Assembly: GCA_964639885.1 (NCBI GenBank)
Contig: CAZXEH010000001.1
Span: 229,710-293,709, forward strand
DNA length: 64,000 nucleotides
From: JAGNLA01 sp964639885
Lineage (GTDB): Bacteria > Caldisericota > Caldisericia > JAAYUI01
Reading direction: 5' to 3'
Of this stretch, positions 1-8,800 are shown piece by piece. Both the position numbers and the translations under genes were made by a program. How positions within the stretch are numbered: position 1 is the stretch's first letter; each line of letters starts with the position of its first letter. Below the pieces are notes generated by a model. It was not told the DNA's origin and did not search any database. It saw only the letters and a list, made by a program, of their open reading frames with translations.

Positions 1-95
1 TTGATGATGATGCGCCTTATGTTGCCCTCATGAATGATTGCCTTCACCTTTGCAATCAGCTGTTCTCCGCTTACGGTGAATTCTTCTGTGCTCAT
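1..95 (-). CDS. DUF4342 domain protein, N-terminal fragment
   Basis: The gene is cut by the left window edge; about 31 codons remain. The N-terminus reads MSTEEFTVSGEQL, followed by a helix ending in HEGNIRRII, which is the typical opening of the small DUF4342 family (function unknown, often UBA-like at the N-terminus). A clear ribosome binding site (AAAGGAG, 104-110 on the minus strand) sits 8 bases before the ATG at 95 and fixes the start. It is divergent from the large secreted protein at 208. Confidence 0.75.
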   Translation of the reverse strand, partial: MSTEEFTVSGEQLIAKVKAIIHEGNIRRIII

Positions 96-151
96 GTGTT
101 CAACTCCTTTCACAGGCTTTGACACGGCAACCCTGTTTTGATTTCTTAATG

Positions 152-179
152 TTTACAAATGCTTCTAAAAGGCTATGAT
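152..179 (+). promoter_or_regulatory. Promoter of the PQQ/stalk protein gene
   Basis: TTTACA at 152-157 and TATGAT at 174-179 are separated by 16 bp. The predicted transcript starts near 186, leaving a short leader that contains AGGAGG at 197-202, five bases before the ATG at 208. Confidence 0.6.
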
Positions 180-207
180 GTTGACTTGTGAGTGACAGGA
201 GGATTTT

Positions 208-3200
208 ATGAGGAGACTGAACATTCTTTGTGCAATTGCGCTCATTTTGACTACATTCCCATTGGTTGGTGGCAAGTCCATGGAGGTTTGCGAATGGACA
301 TGTTACATGATGAATCCTCAGCACAATGCAGTTGTGCCAAAAGGTTGTGGAGTTGATCCCGAGAAAATTGACCTACTCTGGCAAAAATGCGTTGGTGATC
401 CGGCTGATAAATGCCCACCAGTTGAAGAATATGGTCGTTCCTTTGAGGCACCGGCAGTTTATAGCGATGGGTATGTTTATTATGGAAGAATGACAAAAAC
501 TGCCCACGAGACATATACAAGCAAATTCATAAAAGCTGACGCAAACACCGGTAATGAAATATGGGAATACACAATTGATAATGCGAATCCAAACACTTCA
601 TCGAAAGAATTCTTTGTTTCAGGCATATCGGCATCGCCAGTCATATACAAGGATAAAGTCTTTGTTTGTGCCGTTAACAGTGATGTTTATTGCATCAAAA
701 CCGTTGACGGGTCGTTGGTGTGGAAATCGAAAAACTCAACACCAACAAGAGATAAAAACCATGACCCCAAAGAAGGCTCTTATATTCGTAGCTCCCCAGT
801 CATTTATGATGATAAGTTGCTCGTTGCATTCACGTTTGGCGGAAAGGATACTAAATACAATATAAACACTGGTGCTTTCGATGTCTATGCATTTGATACG
901 GAAACTGGTGAAAACAAAAAAATATTTACAACTGATGCCTATTTCTACGACAAACAAACAAAAGATTACATCCCTCCCGATCCAATGGCAATGCGTTCAG
1001 CACTTACAGTTTCAGGTGACAATCTTCTGGTTTCATCAACAATTGCCGTAACTTGTTTTGATCTGAAGTCCAAAAACCAAAAATGGAGGCTGGCTGCAAA
1101 TGCCAAGCATCCATTTTTTTGCACCCCGACTGTTGTTGATGGGTTTGTTTATTATGGAGGACCTGACAAGGATTTCTATTGTGTCGACCTTGAAAAAGGT
1201 GGATTGGAGTGGAGTTCGGAGTCTAAACATAGCATCAGAAATGCTTCGACACCGCTTGTCGTTGACGGGAAAGTCTTTGTTGCTGGAAGAGCTGGAAAAT
1301 TCTACTGCCTCAACAGGAAAAACGGAATAAAACTTTGGGATTTTCAGACAAAAGATGCAACTAACGCAATATGTTCTTCGCCAGTTTATTGCGAAGGCAA
1401 GATTTGGTTTGGCTCAAACGACCATAATTTGTATTGTTTGGATGCTCAAACAGGTAAGGTTCTAAAATCAATTGAACTTGATGGCGAAATAATTGCTCCA
1501 CCGGTAATTGTCGATAACAAGCTGTTTATTGGAACTGAAAGGGGAACTTTCTATTGTTTTGGGAGCATAACCCAGAAAGCATCAAGTGTTTTGGAGGGCG
1601 ACTCTTCTTCATCCGACACCTGGACGACCTTCATGGGCGACAATGAGAGAACAGGTTTTGCGCCAAAAGAAGCCGGCCCAAAGACTGACCAGCTCGAAAA
1701 ATACTGGGAGTTCCCAACCGGTTTCAGGGTGATCCCGACGGTCATGATTGCCGAAGGAAAAGCCTTCATCGGCTCCCAGGACAACTGGTTCAGGGCGGTC
1801 AATCTTGCTGACGGGCTTGAGCTTTGGCGAACAAAGTGCGGTGAAAAGTGCCATCATGACAAACACGTCACAATCGATGAGCTGAAGTATGGCGGAGTAA
1901 TCTCAACTCCTGTCTACAACGACGGCAAGCTCTATTTCGGAACCATCTGCTACAAGGTTATGTGCATGGATGCAAAGACCGGCGCTATCGTCTGGGAATA
2001 CGACGATCCCGACAGGGACGAATCGTTCAACTGCTCGATGCTTCTTTATAAAGACAGGCTTTACACTGTTTCTGCAGAAAAAATCTACTGCCTTGATCTG
2101 AAAACCGGCAAAAAGCTGTGGATGCAGTCTGTCTGGAGCAACACCTGGAGCGCGCCGATGATCGCCAATGGAAAGCTGTATGTTGCCGGACTAAAGTACA
2201 TACGTTGCTTTGATCCGATGACAGGTGATGAACTGATCAAAAACAGTTTTGTGTTTGATGGCAAAAACATCGAAGTTGCAAGCCCTTCATTTAAGGACAA
2301 CAAAGTTTATTTCGGCTGCATGGATAGCGATTTCATGTGCTTCGAAGCTGATACCGGCAAGGAAGTCTGGAGAAACAGGGACGAACGTGCTATCACCTGT
2401 CCGGCTTTGACAGATGACAAGATTTTTTATGGCGACCTTCAAAGAAACGTCTCGTGCCTGGACAGGGCAACCGGCAAGAAGCTGTGGTCGTTTGAAGCTG
2501 ACGATTACGTATACGGAGCACCGGTATTTTGTGGTGACAAACTCTATTTCGGGTCGGCAAAGGGCTCGTTTTATTGTGTTGAAACAAAATACGGCAAGCA
2601 ACTCTGGAAATACAATGTGAAAGAGTCGAAGTGGCAGAATCCTTTTGCTCAGGCGTTTGCGTGCTCTCCGTCGGTTGCCGGCGGCAGAGTCTACGTCGGT
2701 GGAGTCGACGGCAACGTCTATTGCTTCGGTGATCTCAGAAAAGGCATGGTTCTCGATCATGTAAAAGTCACCGCTCCTTCAAACCAGGTGATGGTAAACA
2801 GCGATCTTCAGCTGAAAGCAATAGCATACGCCAAAGACAATTCCCAGATGAACGTCGAGTTTGACTGGACTGCTGAACCGGACACACTTGGAATCATCGA
2901 CCCCGACGGATTGTACATGGCAGGCAAGAAACCCGGTACAGTCTACATCAAAGCCTGTGCTGGCGGCAAATGTGACGGCGTGAAGATAGACATCAAGGAG
3001 CCCAAGGATTTGGTCGCTTCAGTTGCTCTTCAACCAAAGTCGGCAAACGTAATTGTTGGTGAAAAGAAAACATTTGCGGCAACTGCTTTTGATGGAGCCG
3101 GTAACCCTGTTGACGGTGTGGAATTCACATGGAAAGTAGAGCCGTCAACGCTTGGAACCATCGACAATGGCGAGTTCACGGCGGTCAAATCGGGCAAGGG

Positions 3201-4518
3201 AAGGGTGACGGCAACCATCGGAGTAAGAACGGCCACAGCGACAATTGTTGTTGTCAAACCGTCAAGGGTCGCAGTAAACCCAGATGCTTCATTGGTCGTT
3301 GTTGGTCAAACCCAGCAATTTTCAGCCAAAGTTTATGACGACACCGACGAAATTATTGAAGATGCAGAGATTATTTGGAAAGTTGATCCTGAAAACCTTG
3401 GAACCATAAGCGCCGACGGCCTGTTCATCGCAAAAACCGAAGGCGTAGGCTCTGTTATCGCACAATTTGGCAGCCTTTCGATGGCAGCATCGGTAACGGT
3501 TACTCCTGCACCAAAAGCTGACATTGTGTATGAACCAAAAAGTCTTGATTTTGGCGAACTTCAGCCGGATCAGACGAAGTCTATGAAAATCAAAGTCAGG
3601 AATGCCGGCGACGCAACCGATTCAGTTTCAATCTCGACAGACGCTGACTGGCTGAGTGCAAATCCTGAAACAACTGAACTTGCTGGTGGTTCTGAGGTTG
3701 AAATATCGATCATGGCTGCACCGGTGGGAAAAACCAGAGGCCAGACCTACAACGGCAACGTCACGATCAAAACATCTGCCGATGAGTACAAGATTTCTGC
3801 AACTGTCAAAATTGCCATGCCGTCGGCTTGCCTCACCGTTTCAGCAAACACTTTTGGTGGCAAGATTCCTGCCAATGTCACAGAAACAAAGCAAGTCACA
3901 ATCCAAAGTTTGAAAGCTGAGAATTCGGTGGTCTCCGTTACATCGACAAATCCAAAGGTTGTGCCGATTGTCACGTCGCTTCTACTGCAAAAATCTGCAA
4001 CCTTTGAGTTTACGATCAACACCGGTGGACTCAAAGCTGGCGAACTGATCGAAGGAACACTGGATTTCACAGTGTCTGACGATTGCCGACCTCTGCTTGT
4101 GCCGTTCAGTCTGGAGGTTGTTGACACCAGCGTGAAAATCTGGCTCCAGATCAACAACAAGACAGCAAAAATCAACGACAACCCGACCACGCTATCGGTT
4201 CCGCCTCAAATCATCAAAGGATCGACCATGGTTCCTCTCAGGTTCATCGGCGAGGCCTTCGGTTGCCAAGTTGATTGGAACGCAGCTGACAGATCGATCC
4301 TGCTGACTCGTGGAGATTTCAGGATGGCTTTGAAGGCTGACGACAAAACGGCAGATGTTAACGGAAAAACCATGACCATGTCTGTTCCACCAACAATCAT
4401 AAAAGGCAGTGTTGTTGTTCCGATGAGGTTTATTGCCGAGTCATTCGGGGCAAAGGTTGATTACAACGCTGAAACCAAGGAAATCCTGATCAACTGGACG
4501 CCTTCTTTGACTCCCTAG
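208..4518 (+). CDS. Large secreted PQQ-like beta-propeller / Ig-like / copper amine oxidase-N (stalk) protein
   Basis: The 1436-residue protein has a signal peptide at about 1-22. Two blocks of PQQ-type propeller repeats (VYCID..TG..xW-like units) lie at roughly 70-460 and 475-845. Three Ig-like (Big_2-type) domains follow at about 850-1100, then two beta-sandwich segments at 1104-1305. A copper-amine-oxidase N-terminal-like domain occupies 1306-1432, with its two signature PLRFI/PMRFI..F units. This layout suits an exported surface or cell-wall protein; no catalytic residues are evident, so enzyme activity is unproven. The start is set by AGGAGG. Its 3' end overlaps the convergent HEAT gene by 29 bp. 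The same two folds, propeller and stalk, reappear as separate partner proteins in the Rhs array at 48.7-62.4 kb. Confidence 0.9.
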   Translation: MRRLNILCAIALILTTFPLVGGKSMEVCEWTCYMMNPQHNAVVPKGCGVDPEKIDLLWQKCVGDPADKCPPVEEYGRSFEAPAVYSDGYVYYGRMTKTAHETYTSKFIKADANTGNEIWEYTIDNANPNTSSKEFFVSGISASPVIYKDKVFVCAVNSDVYCIKTVDGSLVWKSKNSTPTRDKNHDPKEGSYIRSSPVIYDDKLLVAFTFGGKDTKYNINTGAFDVYAFDTETGENKKIFTTDAYFYDKQTKDYIPPDPMAMRSALTVSGDNLLVSSTIAVTCFDLKSKNQKWRLAANAKHPFFCTPTVVDGFVYYGGPDKDFYCVDLEKGGLEWSSESKHSIRNASTPLVVDGKVFVAGRAGKFYCLNRKNGIKLWDFQTKDATNAICSSPVYCEGKIWFGSNDHNLYCLDAQTGKVLKSIELDGEIIAPPVIVDNKLFIGTERGTFYCFGSITQKASSVLEGDSSSSDTWTTFMGDNERTGFAPKEAGPKTDQLEKYWEFPTGFRVIPTVMIAEGKAFIGSQDNWFRAVNLADGLELWRTKCGEKCHHDKHVTIDELKYGGVISTPVYNDGKLYFGTICYKVMCMDAKTGAIVWEYDDPDRDESFNCSMLLYKDRLYTVSAEKIYCLDLKTGKKLWMQSVWSNTWSAPMIANGKLYVAGLKYIRCFDPMTGDELIKNSFVFDGKNIEVASPSFKDNKVYFGCMDSDFMCFEADTGKEVWRNRDERAITCPALTDDKIFYGDLQRNVSCLDRATGKKLWSFEADDYVYGAPVFCGDKLYFGSAKGSFYCVETKYGKQLWKYNVKESKWQNPFAQAFACSPSVAGGRVYVGGVDGNVYCFGDLRKGMVLDHVKVTAPSNQVMVNSDLQLKAIAYAKDNSQMNVEFDWTAEPDTLGIIDPDGLYMAGKKPGTVYIKACAGGKCDGVKIDIKEPKDLVASVALQPKSANVIVGEKKTFAATAFDGAGNPVDGVEFTWKVEPSTLGTIDNGEFTAVKSGKGRVTATIGVRTATATIVVVKPSRVAVNPDASLVVVGQTQQFSAKVYDDTDEIIEDAEIIWKVDPENLGTISADGLFIAKTEGVGSVIAQFGSLSMAASVTVTPAPKADIVYEPKSLDFGELQPDQTKSMKIKVRNAGDATDSVSISTDADWLSANPETTELAGGSEVEISIMAAPVGKTRGQTYNGNVTIKTSADEYKISATVKIAMPSACLTVSANTFGGKIPANVTETKQVTIQSLKAENSVVSVTSTNPKVVPIVTSLLLQKSATFEFTINTGGLKAGELIEGTLDFTVSDDCRPLLVPFSLEVVDTSVKIWLQINNKTAKINDNPTTLSVPPQIIKGSTMVPLRFIGEAFGCQVDWNAADRSILLTRGDFRMALKADDKTADVNGKTMTMSVPPTIIKGSVVVPMRFIAESFGAKVDYNAETKEILINWTPSLTP

Positions 4519-5023
4519 CAATAATCTTGAACGCTTTTTTATAAAAAAGACTTTTAACGCCATCGTTTGTCTCGTTTTCGAGGATGGCGTTTATTTTTGG
4601 CATTAGTTCCTCACGCGACGGAGGGACGTTGACCAGTATTTCTGAAAGGGCAAAAGCTGCGCTCCAGCGCACAACCGTGCCGTCAAAGTGAGTGTTTTCA
4701 ATCAGCGCAGGGATGGCAGCCATGACCTTGTCATGGAAAACTTTTGAGGCGTGGCCAACGATTTCTGCAGACTCCCACTTGACCCTCGGCGCTTTATGGC
4801 CGATCTGGGCAATGACGAAATCGAGATGGTCGCCGATGAAGCCAGGATTTTCCGACACAATCAGTGTTATAGCCGAAAGAAGCGTGCCTTTGACAGGGTC
4901 TTTAGCTGACTTCCAAAGCTCAAGCAGCTCGTCCATCACCTTCGGATCAGACTTCAGGCACTCCGCCAATCTTGCGGTTTTCTCTTTCGGCTTCAGCGTT
5001 TCTTTCAGGATTTCTTCAAGCAT
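4490..5023 (-). CDS. HEAT-repeat protein
   Basis: The protein is about 177 residues and all-helical, with HEAT-like units (for example AAFALSEILVNVPPSREEL and ESAEIVGHASKVFHDKV). HEAT repeats usually make a protein-binding solenoid; the partner is unknown. A longer version from a TTG at 5050 is possible, but the ATG at 5023 lies 6 bases after a TATCAT -10 box with a TTGACC -35 box 16 bp upstream. I therefore infer a leaderless start at 5023. There is no Shine-Dalgarno sequence. It is convergent with the PQQ protein and overlaps it by 29 bp. Confidence 0.7.
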   Translation of the reverse strand: MLEEILKETLKPKEKTARLAECLKSDPKVMDELLELWKSAKDPVKGTLLSAITLIVSENPGFIGDHLDFVIAQIGHKAPRVKWESAEIVGHASKVFHDKVMAAIPALIENTHFDGTVVRWSAAFALSEILVNVPPSREELMPKINAILENETNDGVKSLFYKKAFKIIARESKKASS

Positions 5024-5029
5024 GCCATG

Positions 5030-5057
5030 ATGATACGATAAAGAAGGCAAAGGTCAA
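5030..5057 (-). promoter_or_regulatory. Promoter of HEAT gene (leaderless)
   Basis: On the minus strand, TTGACC (5052-5057) and TATCAT (5030-5035) are spaced 16 bp. Only 6 bases separate the -10 box from the ATG at 5023, too few for a ribosome binding site. Confidence 0.55.
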
Positions 5058-5064
5058 TACCGGC

Positions 5065-5595
5065 TTATTTGCCGATTCCTGCAAGAAATCTTCCGGTGTT
5101 GACGTTTCTGACCGTCATAAGCTGGTAGTATTTGTGGGAAATCAGCTTGTTCAGCTGGCTTTTGTTGTAATTTTCGCGGGAAACGTTCCAAAACAACGCG
5201 CCTTTTGTGTACCGGATGTCGAGAAACTGACGTTTGATCGGCAGTTCCTCGATAATGCCTTCTGAATCAATCTCATCAAAAAGGTAGGCGATGTCGGTCT
5301 TGTGGGTGTCGTCGTTTTGCCAGTCGGTTGGCACGGCGCTGATGATTGCCTTCATCTCCGGCTGCGACTTCACAAGCGTTGTGACCACAAAGCCAAACTC
5401 GCGCTCAAAACCCGCCTCGATCATTCCCCGAAGGGACGGCTGGCTCACATCGGTTTCAAAAATCACGTTGCCGGAATTGAGATAGGTGGAAACGTTGGCA
5501 AACCCGAGGCTTGCAAACATCTGTCTGGTTTTGGCCATCTCGATTCGCCTGGATGTCCCGACGTTGACTCCTCTTAGCAAAGCAACAAAAATCAT
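5065..5595 (-). CDS. DUF1697 domain protein
   Basis: The 176-residue protein begins with the family signature 'FVALLRGVNVGTSRRIEM' and contains the conserved 'STYLNSGNVIFET' strand-turn-strand. DUF1697 proteins have no established biochemical role. Start and upstream stop overlap as TGATG with the TPR gene at 5595, so the two are translationally coupled. A second copy of its first 17 codons survives as a remnant at 6648-6698. Confidence 0.88.
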   Translation of the reverse strand: MIFVALLRGVNVGTSRRIEMAKTRQMFASLGFANVSTYLNSGNVIFETDVSQPSLRGMIEAGFEREFGFVVTTLVKSQPEMKAIISAVPTDWQNDDTHKTDIAYLFDEIDSEGIIEELPIKRQFLDIRYTKGALFWNVSRENYNKSQLNKLISHKYYQLMTVRNVNTGRFLAGIGK

Positions 5596-5948
5596 CAGTC
5601 AATGTTTCCAAACATTTCGGCAATCAGATCGCGTAGTGCTGGATTGAGATTTCTTGCGATTTTCAAATCCTCCACTGCGCCTTTGGTGTCCTTGAGATCA
5701 TATTTGGCGCTTCCACGCTCATAGTAAGCTTCCGCATAATCGGGATTCAAGCTGATTGCTTTTGTAAAATCAGCCAAAGCAAGCTCCGAGTATTCAAGGG
5801 AGCTGTAAACAAGCCCTCTGTAGTAATAAGCCTCCGCAGATTCCGAATTCAATTCGATTGCTGAATTCAAATTTTCAAGCGAGTTGATGAAATCTCCGGT
5901 TTCATATTCTTTAATGCCTTTTAGCAGCTTATTTTCAATATCTTCCAT
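5595..5948 (-). CDS. TPR-repeat protein
   Basis: The 117-residue protein contains three tetratricopeptide repeats (for example 'AEAYYYRGLVYSSLEYSELALADFTKAI' split over residues 38-66, and 'AEAYYERGSAKYDLKDTKGA' at about 72-91). These form a peptide-binding superhelix, with no catalytic domain. A GAGGCGG ribosome site precedes the ATG, with TTGCCA-17-TAAAAT further upstream. It is the first gene of a two-gene unit with DUF1697 and diverges from the SRAP gene. Confidence 0.85.
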   Translation of the reverse strand: MEDIENKLLKGIKEYETGDFINSLENLNSAIELNSESAEAYYYRGLVYSSLEYSELALADFTKAISLNPDYAEAYYERGSAKYDLKDTKGAVEDLKIARNLNPALRDLIAEMFGNID

Positions 5949-6032
5949 TTTTCCGCCTCATTGTTTATTTTAAACAGATACATAATCCATGGCAAGTATT
6001 GATTATTCAAGCCATAAAGCCACAATATGGGC

Positions 6033-6632
6033 ATGTGCTTCAATTACCAGCTGTGGCTTGAGAGGACATCGATGGATGACCACTACAATGTCATCCTGTC
6101 AGACATTTTTGAACCGCGCCAAAGCTTGTTCCCAAAACAGCAAAACCCGATAATCACGAAACAGGGGACAAAGATGATGGCCCAAATGGCAAGATGGGGT
6201 CTGATACCTTCCTGGGCGAAGGAAAAGTCGGCAGGCGACAGGATGTTCAATGCCAGGAGCGAGACTGTCGACGTCAAGCCTTCGTTCAAGTCGTCATTCC
6301 AGTCAAAGCGTTGTCTTGTGCCGGCGACCGGGTTCTATGAGTACGAGAAGCTGGACAGCGGTAAACGCAGGCCATGCCTGTTCAAGTTGAAAACCGGCGA
6401 CCTGTTTTCGTTTGCCGGCCTGTGGAGTGAGTGGTGTGATCCTGCAGTTGGAGAAATCGTGGTTTCATATACGATAATAACCACAATGCCAAACCCGCTT
6501 GTTGCAAAGGTGCATGACCGCATGCCTGTGATATTGCCGAAATCAGCAGAGCAGGAATGGCTTGACAGGCCTGACAAGGGTTTGCTCAAACCGATTGATG
6601 AAAGCCTGATGGAGATGGTTTGCAAGGTTTAA
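6033..6632 (+). CDS. SRAP / HMCES-YedK type abasic-site processing protein
   Basis: SRAP proteins crosslink covalently to abasic sites in single-stranded DNA through Cys2. The protein contains the conserved NARSET motif, 'CLVPATGFYEYE' with the active-site Glu, and 'VHDRMPVILP' with the catalytic His. I chose the ATG at 6033 rather than the in-frame ATG at 6027 because it yields Met-Cys, so that Cys2 becomes N-terminal after Met removal. The 6027 ATG also overlaps a possible -10 box (CAATAT, 6023-6028; TTGATT 18 bp upstream), which suggests a leaderless start here too. Length (199 residues) is normal for bacterial SRAP. Confidence 0.9.
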   Translation: MCFNYQLWLERTSMDDHYNVILSDIFEPRQSLFPKQQNPIITKQGTKMMAQMARWGLIPSWAKEKSAGDRMFNARSETVDVKPSFKSSFQSKRCLVPATGFYEYEKLDSGKRRPCLFKLKTGDLFSFAGLWSEWCDPAVGEIVVSYTIITTMPNPLVAKVHDRMPVILPKSAEQEWLDRPDKGLLKPIDESLMEMVCKV

Positions 6633-6647
6633 ACATTTATTGTTGTT

Positions 6648-6698
6648 GCGCCTGGATGTTCCGACGTTTACTCCTCTTAACAAGGCGATGTAAGTCAT
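6648..6698 (-). pseudogene. Remnant of a second DUF1697 gene (first 17 codons)
   Basis: The minus strand from 6698 reads ATG then MTYIALLRGVNVGTSRR. This matches the start of the DUF1697 protein at 5595 (MIFVALLRGVNVGTSRR) at 14 of 17 positions. Homology ends abruptly after the second Arg, and the frame continues into the tail of the SRAP gene. It is a truncated duplicate, not a gene. Confidence 0.8.
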
Positions 6699-6740
6699 TG
6701 TTTCATTAAATACCAACTACTCTTATCGTTCATTTATTTA

Positions 6741-7604
6741 TTATCTATATACTGCTATAGGTGTTATTGAAATGTTTGGTGAGCTTATCTTTAATGCTTG
6801 TGCCTCAATTCCTCTAAATGACTCAAATGCAGTATTTATTGAATCGGCAACGCTATTACCAGTTTGTGGTGAGATCATTGCAGAATCTTCCTCGTTTGGT
6901 AGAGACGCAATTAATGATAAAATCTTCCAATCACCCTTTGGTCTTGAACCATATTTATAAATAATGCTATGAATGTCTTCTCTAAGGAATTTTCTACTCA
7001 AAGGACCTTCAAAAACATACTTATTCACCTCGTCCTGAACAGTCATAATTACTGATAGTCGGTTTTTATAAAACATATCGCAAAATTTCAAAATTCCCTT
7101 TATGTCAGTATCTGAAGTTTTGCTTAATTGATCATGTTTTTCTTTTTGCTTTTGTTGATCATTTAAATCTACTCTAGACCTAAGATTCCAATCTAGAATG
7201 TAACGGTATAGTTCTTTAAAATTCGAATACATGTTAGTCAATAATTCGTAGTCATTTATGGCAATTAGACCTTGGGATAAAACAAATGTGTTTACTTTCA
7301 AATCGTTATATTGCGAAATATCATCGAATATAAGGCTGTTTTCACGCAAGTAATTTTCGACTTTATTAAATATGTAGTCATGTAATGTGTAGGTACCCTT
7401 GTCTTGGTCTGACCATAGAAAATTTACGTTTCCACTTGCTTCGAGAAACGATAATATTCCAGCTTTAGCATGAATTGAAGTACCAGCCTCTGAAGTGCTT
7501 ATTTTTTCTTGGCTCTCAATTATTCCCTTTTCTATTTGAGAAAGAATTGATTTTAACCTATCCACATCGAGATAAATAAAATCTCTTATTACGAGTTCTT
7601 CCAT
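6741..7604 (-). CDS. DUF6414-like protein
   Basis: The 287-residue soluble protein opens with 'IRDFIYLDVDRLKSILSQ', the pattern I associate with the DUF6414 family (function unknown). No catalytic motif is visible. Codon use and base composition are clearly more AT-rich than the neighbours, and the gene sits alone between a DUF1697 remnant and the 3' end of tRNA-Ser(CGA). That suggests a recently acquired gene. I am fairly sure it is a real CDS, less sure of the family name. Confidence 0.7.
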   Translation of the reverse strand: MEELVIRDFIYLDVDRLKSILSQIEKGIIESQEKISTSEAGTSIHAKAGILSFLEASGNVNFLWSDQDKGTYTLHDYIFNKVENYLRENSLIFDDISQYNDLKVNTFVLSQGLIAINDYELLTNMYSNFKELYRYILDWNLRSRVDLNDQQKQKEKHDQLSKTSDTDIKGILKFCDMFYKNRLSVIMTVQDEVNKYVFEGPLSRKFLREDIHSIIYKYGSRPKGDWKILSLIASLPNEEDSAMISPQTGNSVADSINTAFESFRGIEAQALKISSPNISITPIAVYR

Positions 7605-7703
7605 TTAAGCACCTCAAATCAATTAATAGTCTATTTAACAAAAATGTATGTTAAAACGACAGATTCCGTTTAGAAAAAGATAATTTAGATTCAAAGTTAA
7701 ATT

Positions 7704-7795
7704 TGGCGGAGAAGGGGGGATTTGAACCCCCGAAGCAGGTCGCCCCACTTACCTGATTTCGAGTCAGGCGCTTTCAACCGCTCAGCCACCTCTCC
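7704..7795 (-). tRNA. tRNA-Ser (anticodon CGA)
   Basis: The minus strand folds as a class II tRNA. The acceptor stem is GGAGAGG paired with CTTCTCC, and the anticodon stem CCTGA/TCAGG carries loop CTCGAAA. The variable arm is long, and the T-loop is TTCAAAT closed by a GGGGG/CCCCC stem. Discriminator G and an encoded CCA are present. It reads UCG. Confidence 0.95.
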
Positions 7796-7855
7796 GCACT
7801 GCGTGACAATATATCAAAACGCGGGGCGTTTGGCAAGGAAAACTGTTAAATGGTC

Positions 7856-8800
7856 TCAGAGCCTGAACAGCTTGCGGTTGTCAAGGAATTTGATGCGGTC
7901 GGTCGATCCGCCTTCAGGCACCTTCTCGAGCATCCTGAAATACTCATCCATCCTTGAATCTCCGAGGTCGGCAAGGTGGAGTGCGAACGCTTCCACGGTC
8001 ATCGGGAGCTTGGGTGAGCCATACTCGTGGATGCCATGATGGCTGAGGATGTTGTGTTCTATGTGCATTGTCAGCCTTGGTTCAAGCTGTGCCGTTTTTG
8101 CACAAGCCAGGAAAATGTCGCGGCTGATTATGATGTGGCCAATCAATTCACCCTCATCGGTGCGTTCAAAGCACATGTCCCAGGAGTTTTCCCTGATTTT
8201 GCCAATATCGTGGAACAGCGCCGAGACAAGAAGAACGTCCCGGTCGATGTTTGCATAGAGCTGGGTCAGGTGGTCACAAAATTTCATGACGCACAGTGTG
8301 TGGTGAGCCAGACCGCCAAGATAGGCGTGATGAAGGTTTGTTGCACCCGGCGCTGTTTTGAAGCTGTCTGCAATTTCACTGTCTGCGAAGAATGCACCAA
8401 CAACCTGTTTCAATCCTTGATCTTTTATTGATGAGAGCAGTTCGCCAAGTTCGTTCATGATGTCCGTGATTTCAACTGGTGACTGCGGGAGGAACCAGAG
8501 CGGATCAAAGTTCTTTGGGTCAGCCTTGCCGATTCTGTCGGCTATGACTTGCATCCTGCCTTCGTAAAGGTCGGCTTTCCCGCGCACAACGATAACCATT
8601 TTCTCGGAAAAGTCAGCGCCGAACTCTTTTATTGAGTTTTCCCACATCTTTCCGTCAACGGTTCCCGATTTGTCGCTGATTGTGAATTGAATGTAGGGTT
8701 TGCCGTCTTTTGTCTGACGCTCCGACTTTTTGAGGCAGACGTAGTAGTCCTGAAAAAGTTGTCCTGACGATAATTCCTTGATGTAGATATGATTGTTCAT
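7856..8800 (-). CDS. yhaM: YhaM-type 3'-5' exoribonuclease (OB-fold + HD domain)
   Basis: The 314-residue protein has the length of Bacillus YhaM. An N-terminal OB-fold (about 10-95) binds nucleic acid. The HD phosphohydrolase domain (about 150-300) shows 'HHAYLGGLAHHTL', 'SALFHDIGK' and 'ILSHHG', the metal-binding His/Asp residues. The expected role is RNA/ssDNA 3' exonuclease in mRNA turnover. The reading frame extends upstream into tadA, but AAGGAGAGG just before the ATG at 8800 sets the start. It shares ATGA with the stop of tadA. Confidence 0.88.
   Translation of the reverse strand: MNNHIYIKELSSGQLFQDYYVCLKKSERQTKDGKPYIQFTISDKSGTVDGKMWENSIKEFGADFSEKMVIVVRGKADLYEGRMQVIADRIGKADPKNFDPLWFLPQSPVEITDIMNELGELLSSIKDQGLKQVVGAFFADSEIADSFKTAPGATNLHHAYLGGLAHHTLCVMKFCDHLTQLYANIDRDVLLVSALFHDIGKIRENSWDMCFERTDEGELIGHIIISRDIFLACAKTAQLEPRLTMHIEHNILSHHGIHEYGSPKLPMTVEAFALHLADLGDSRMDEYFRMLEKVPEGGSTDRIKFLDNRKLFRL

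Noticed and set aside
2287..2760. Long antisense frame inside the PQQ protein gene
   Set aside because: It is a by-product of repeat codon usage; no start signal and no family resemblance.
7722..8039. Open frame on the plus strand crossing tRNA-Ser(CGA)
   Set aside because: It overlaps a tRNA and the yhaM gene on the opposite strand; no ribosome site or homology.
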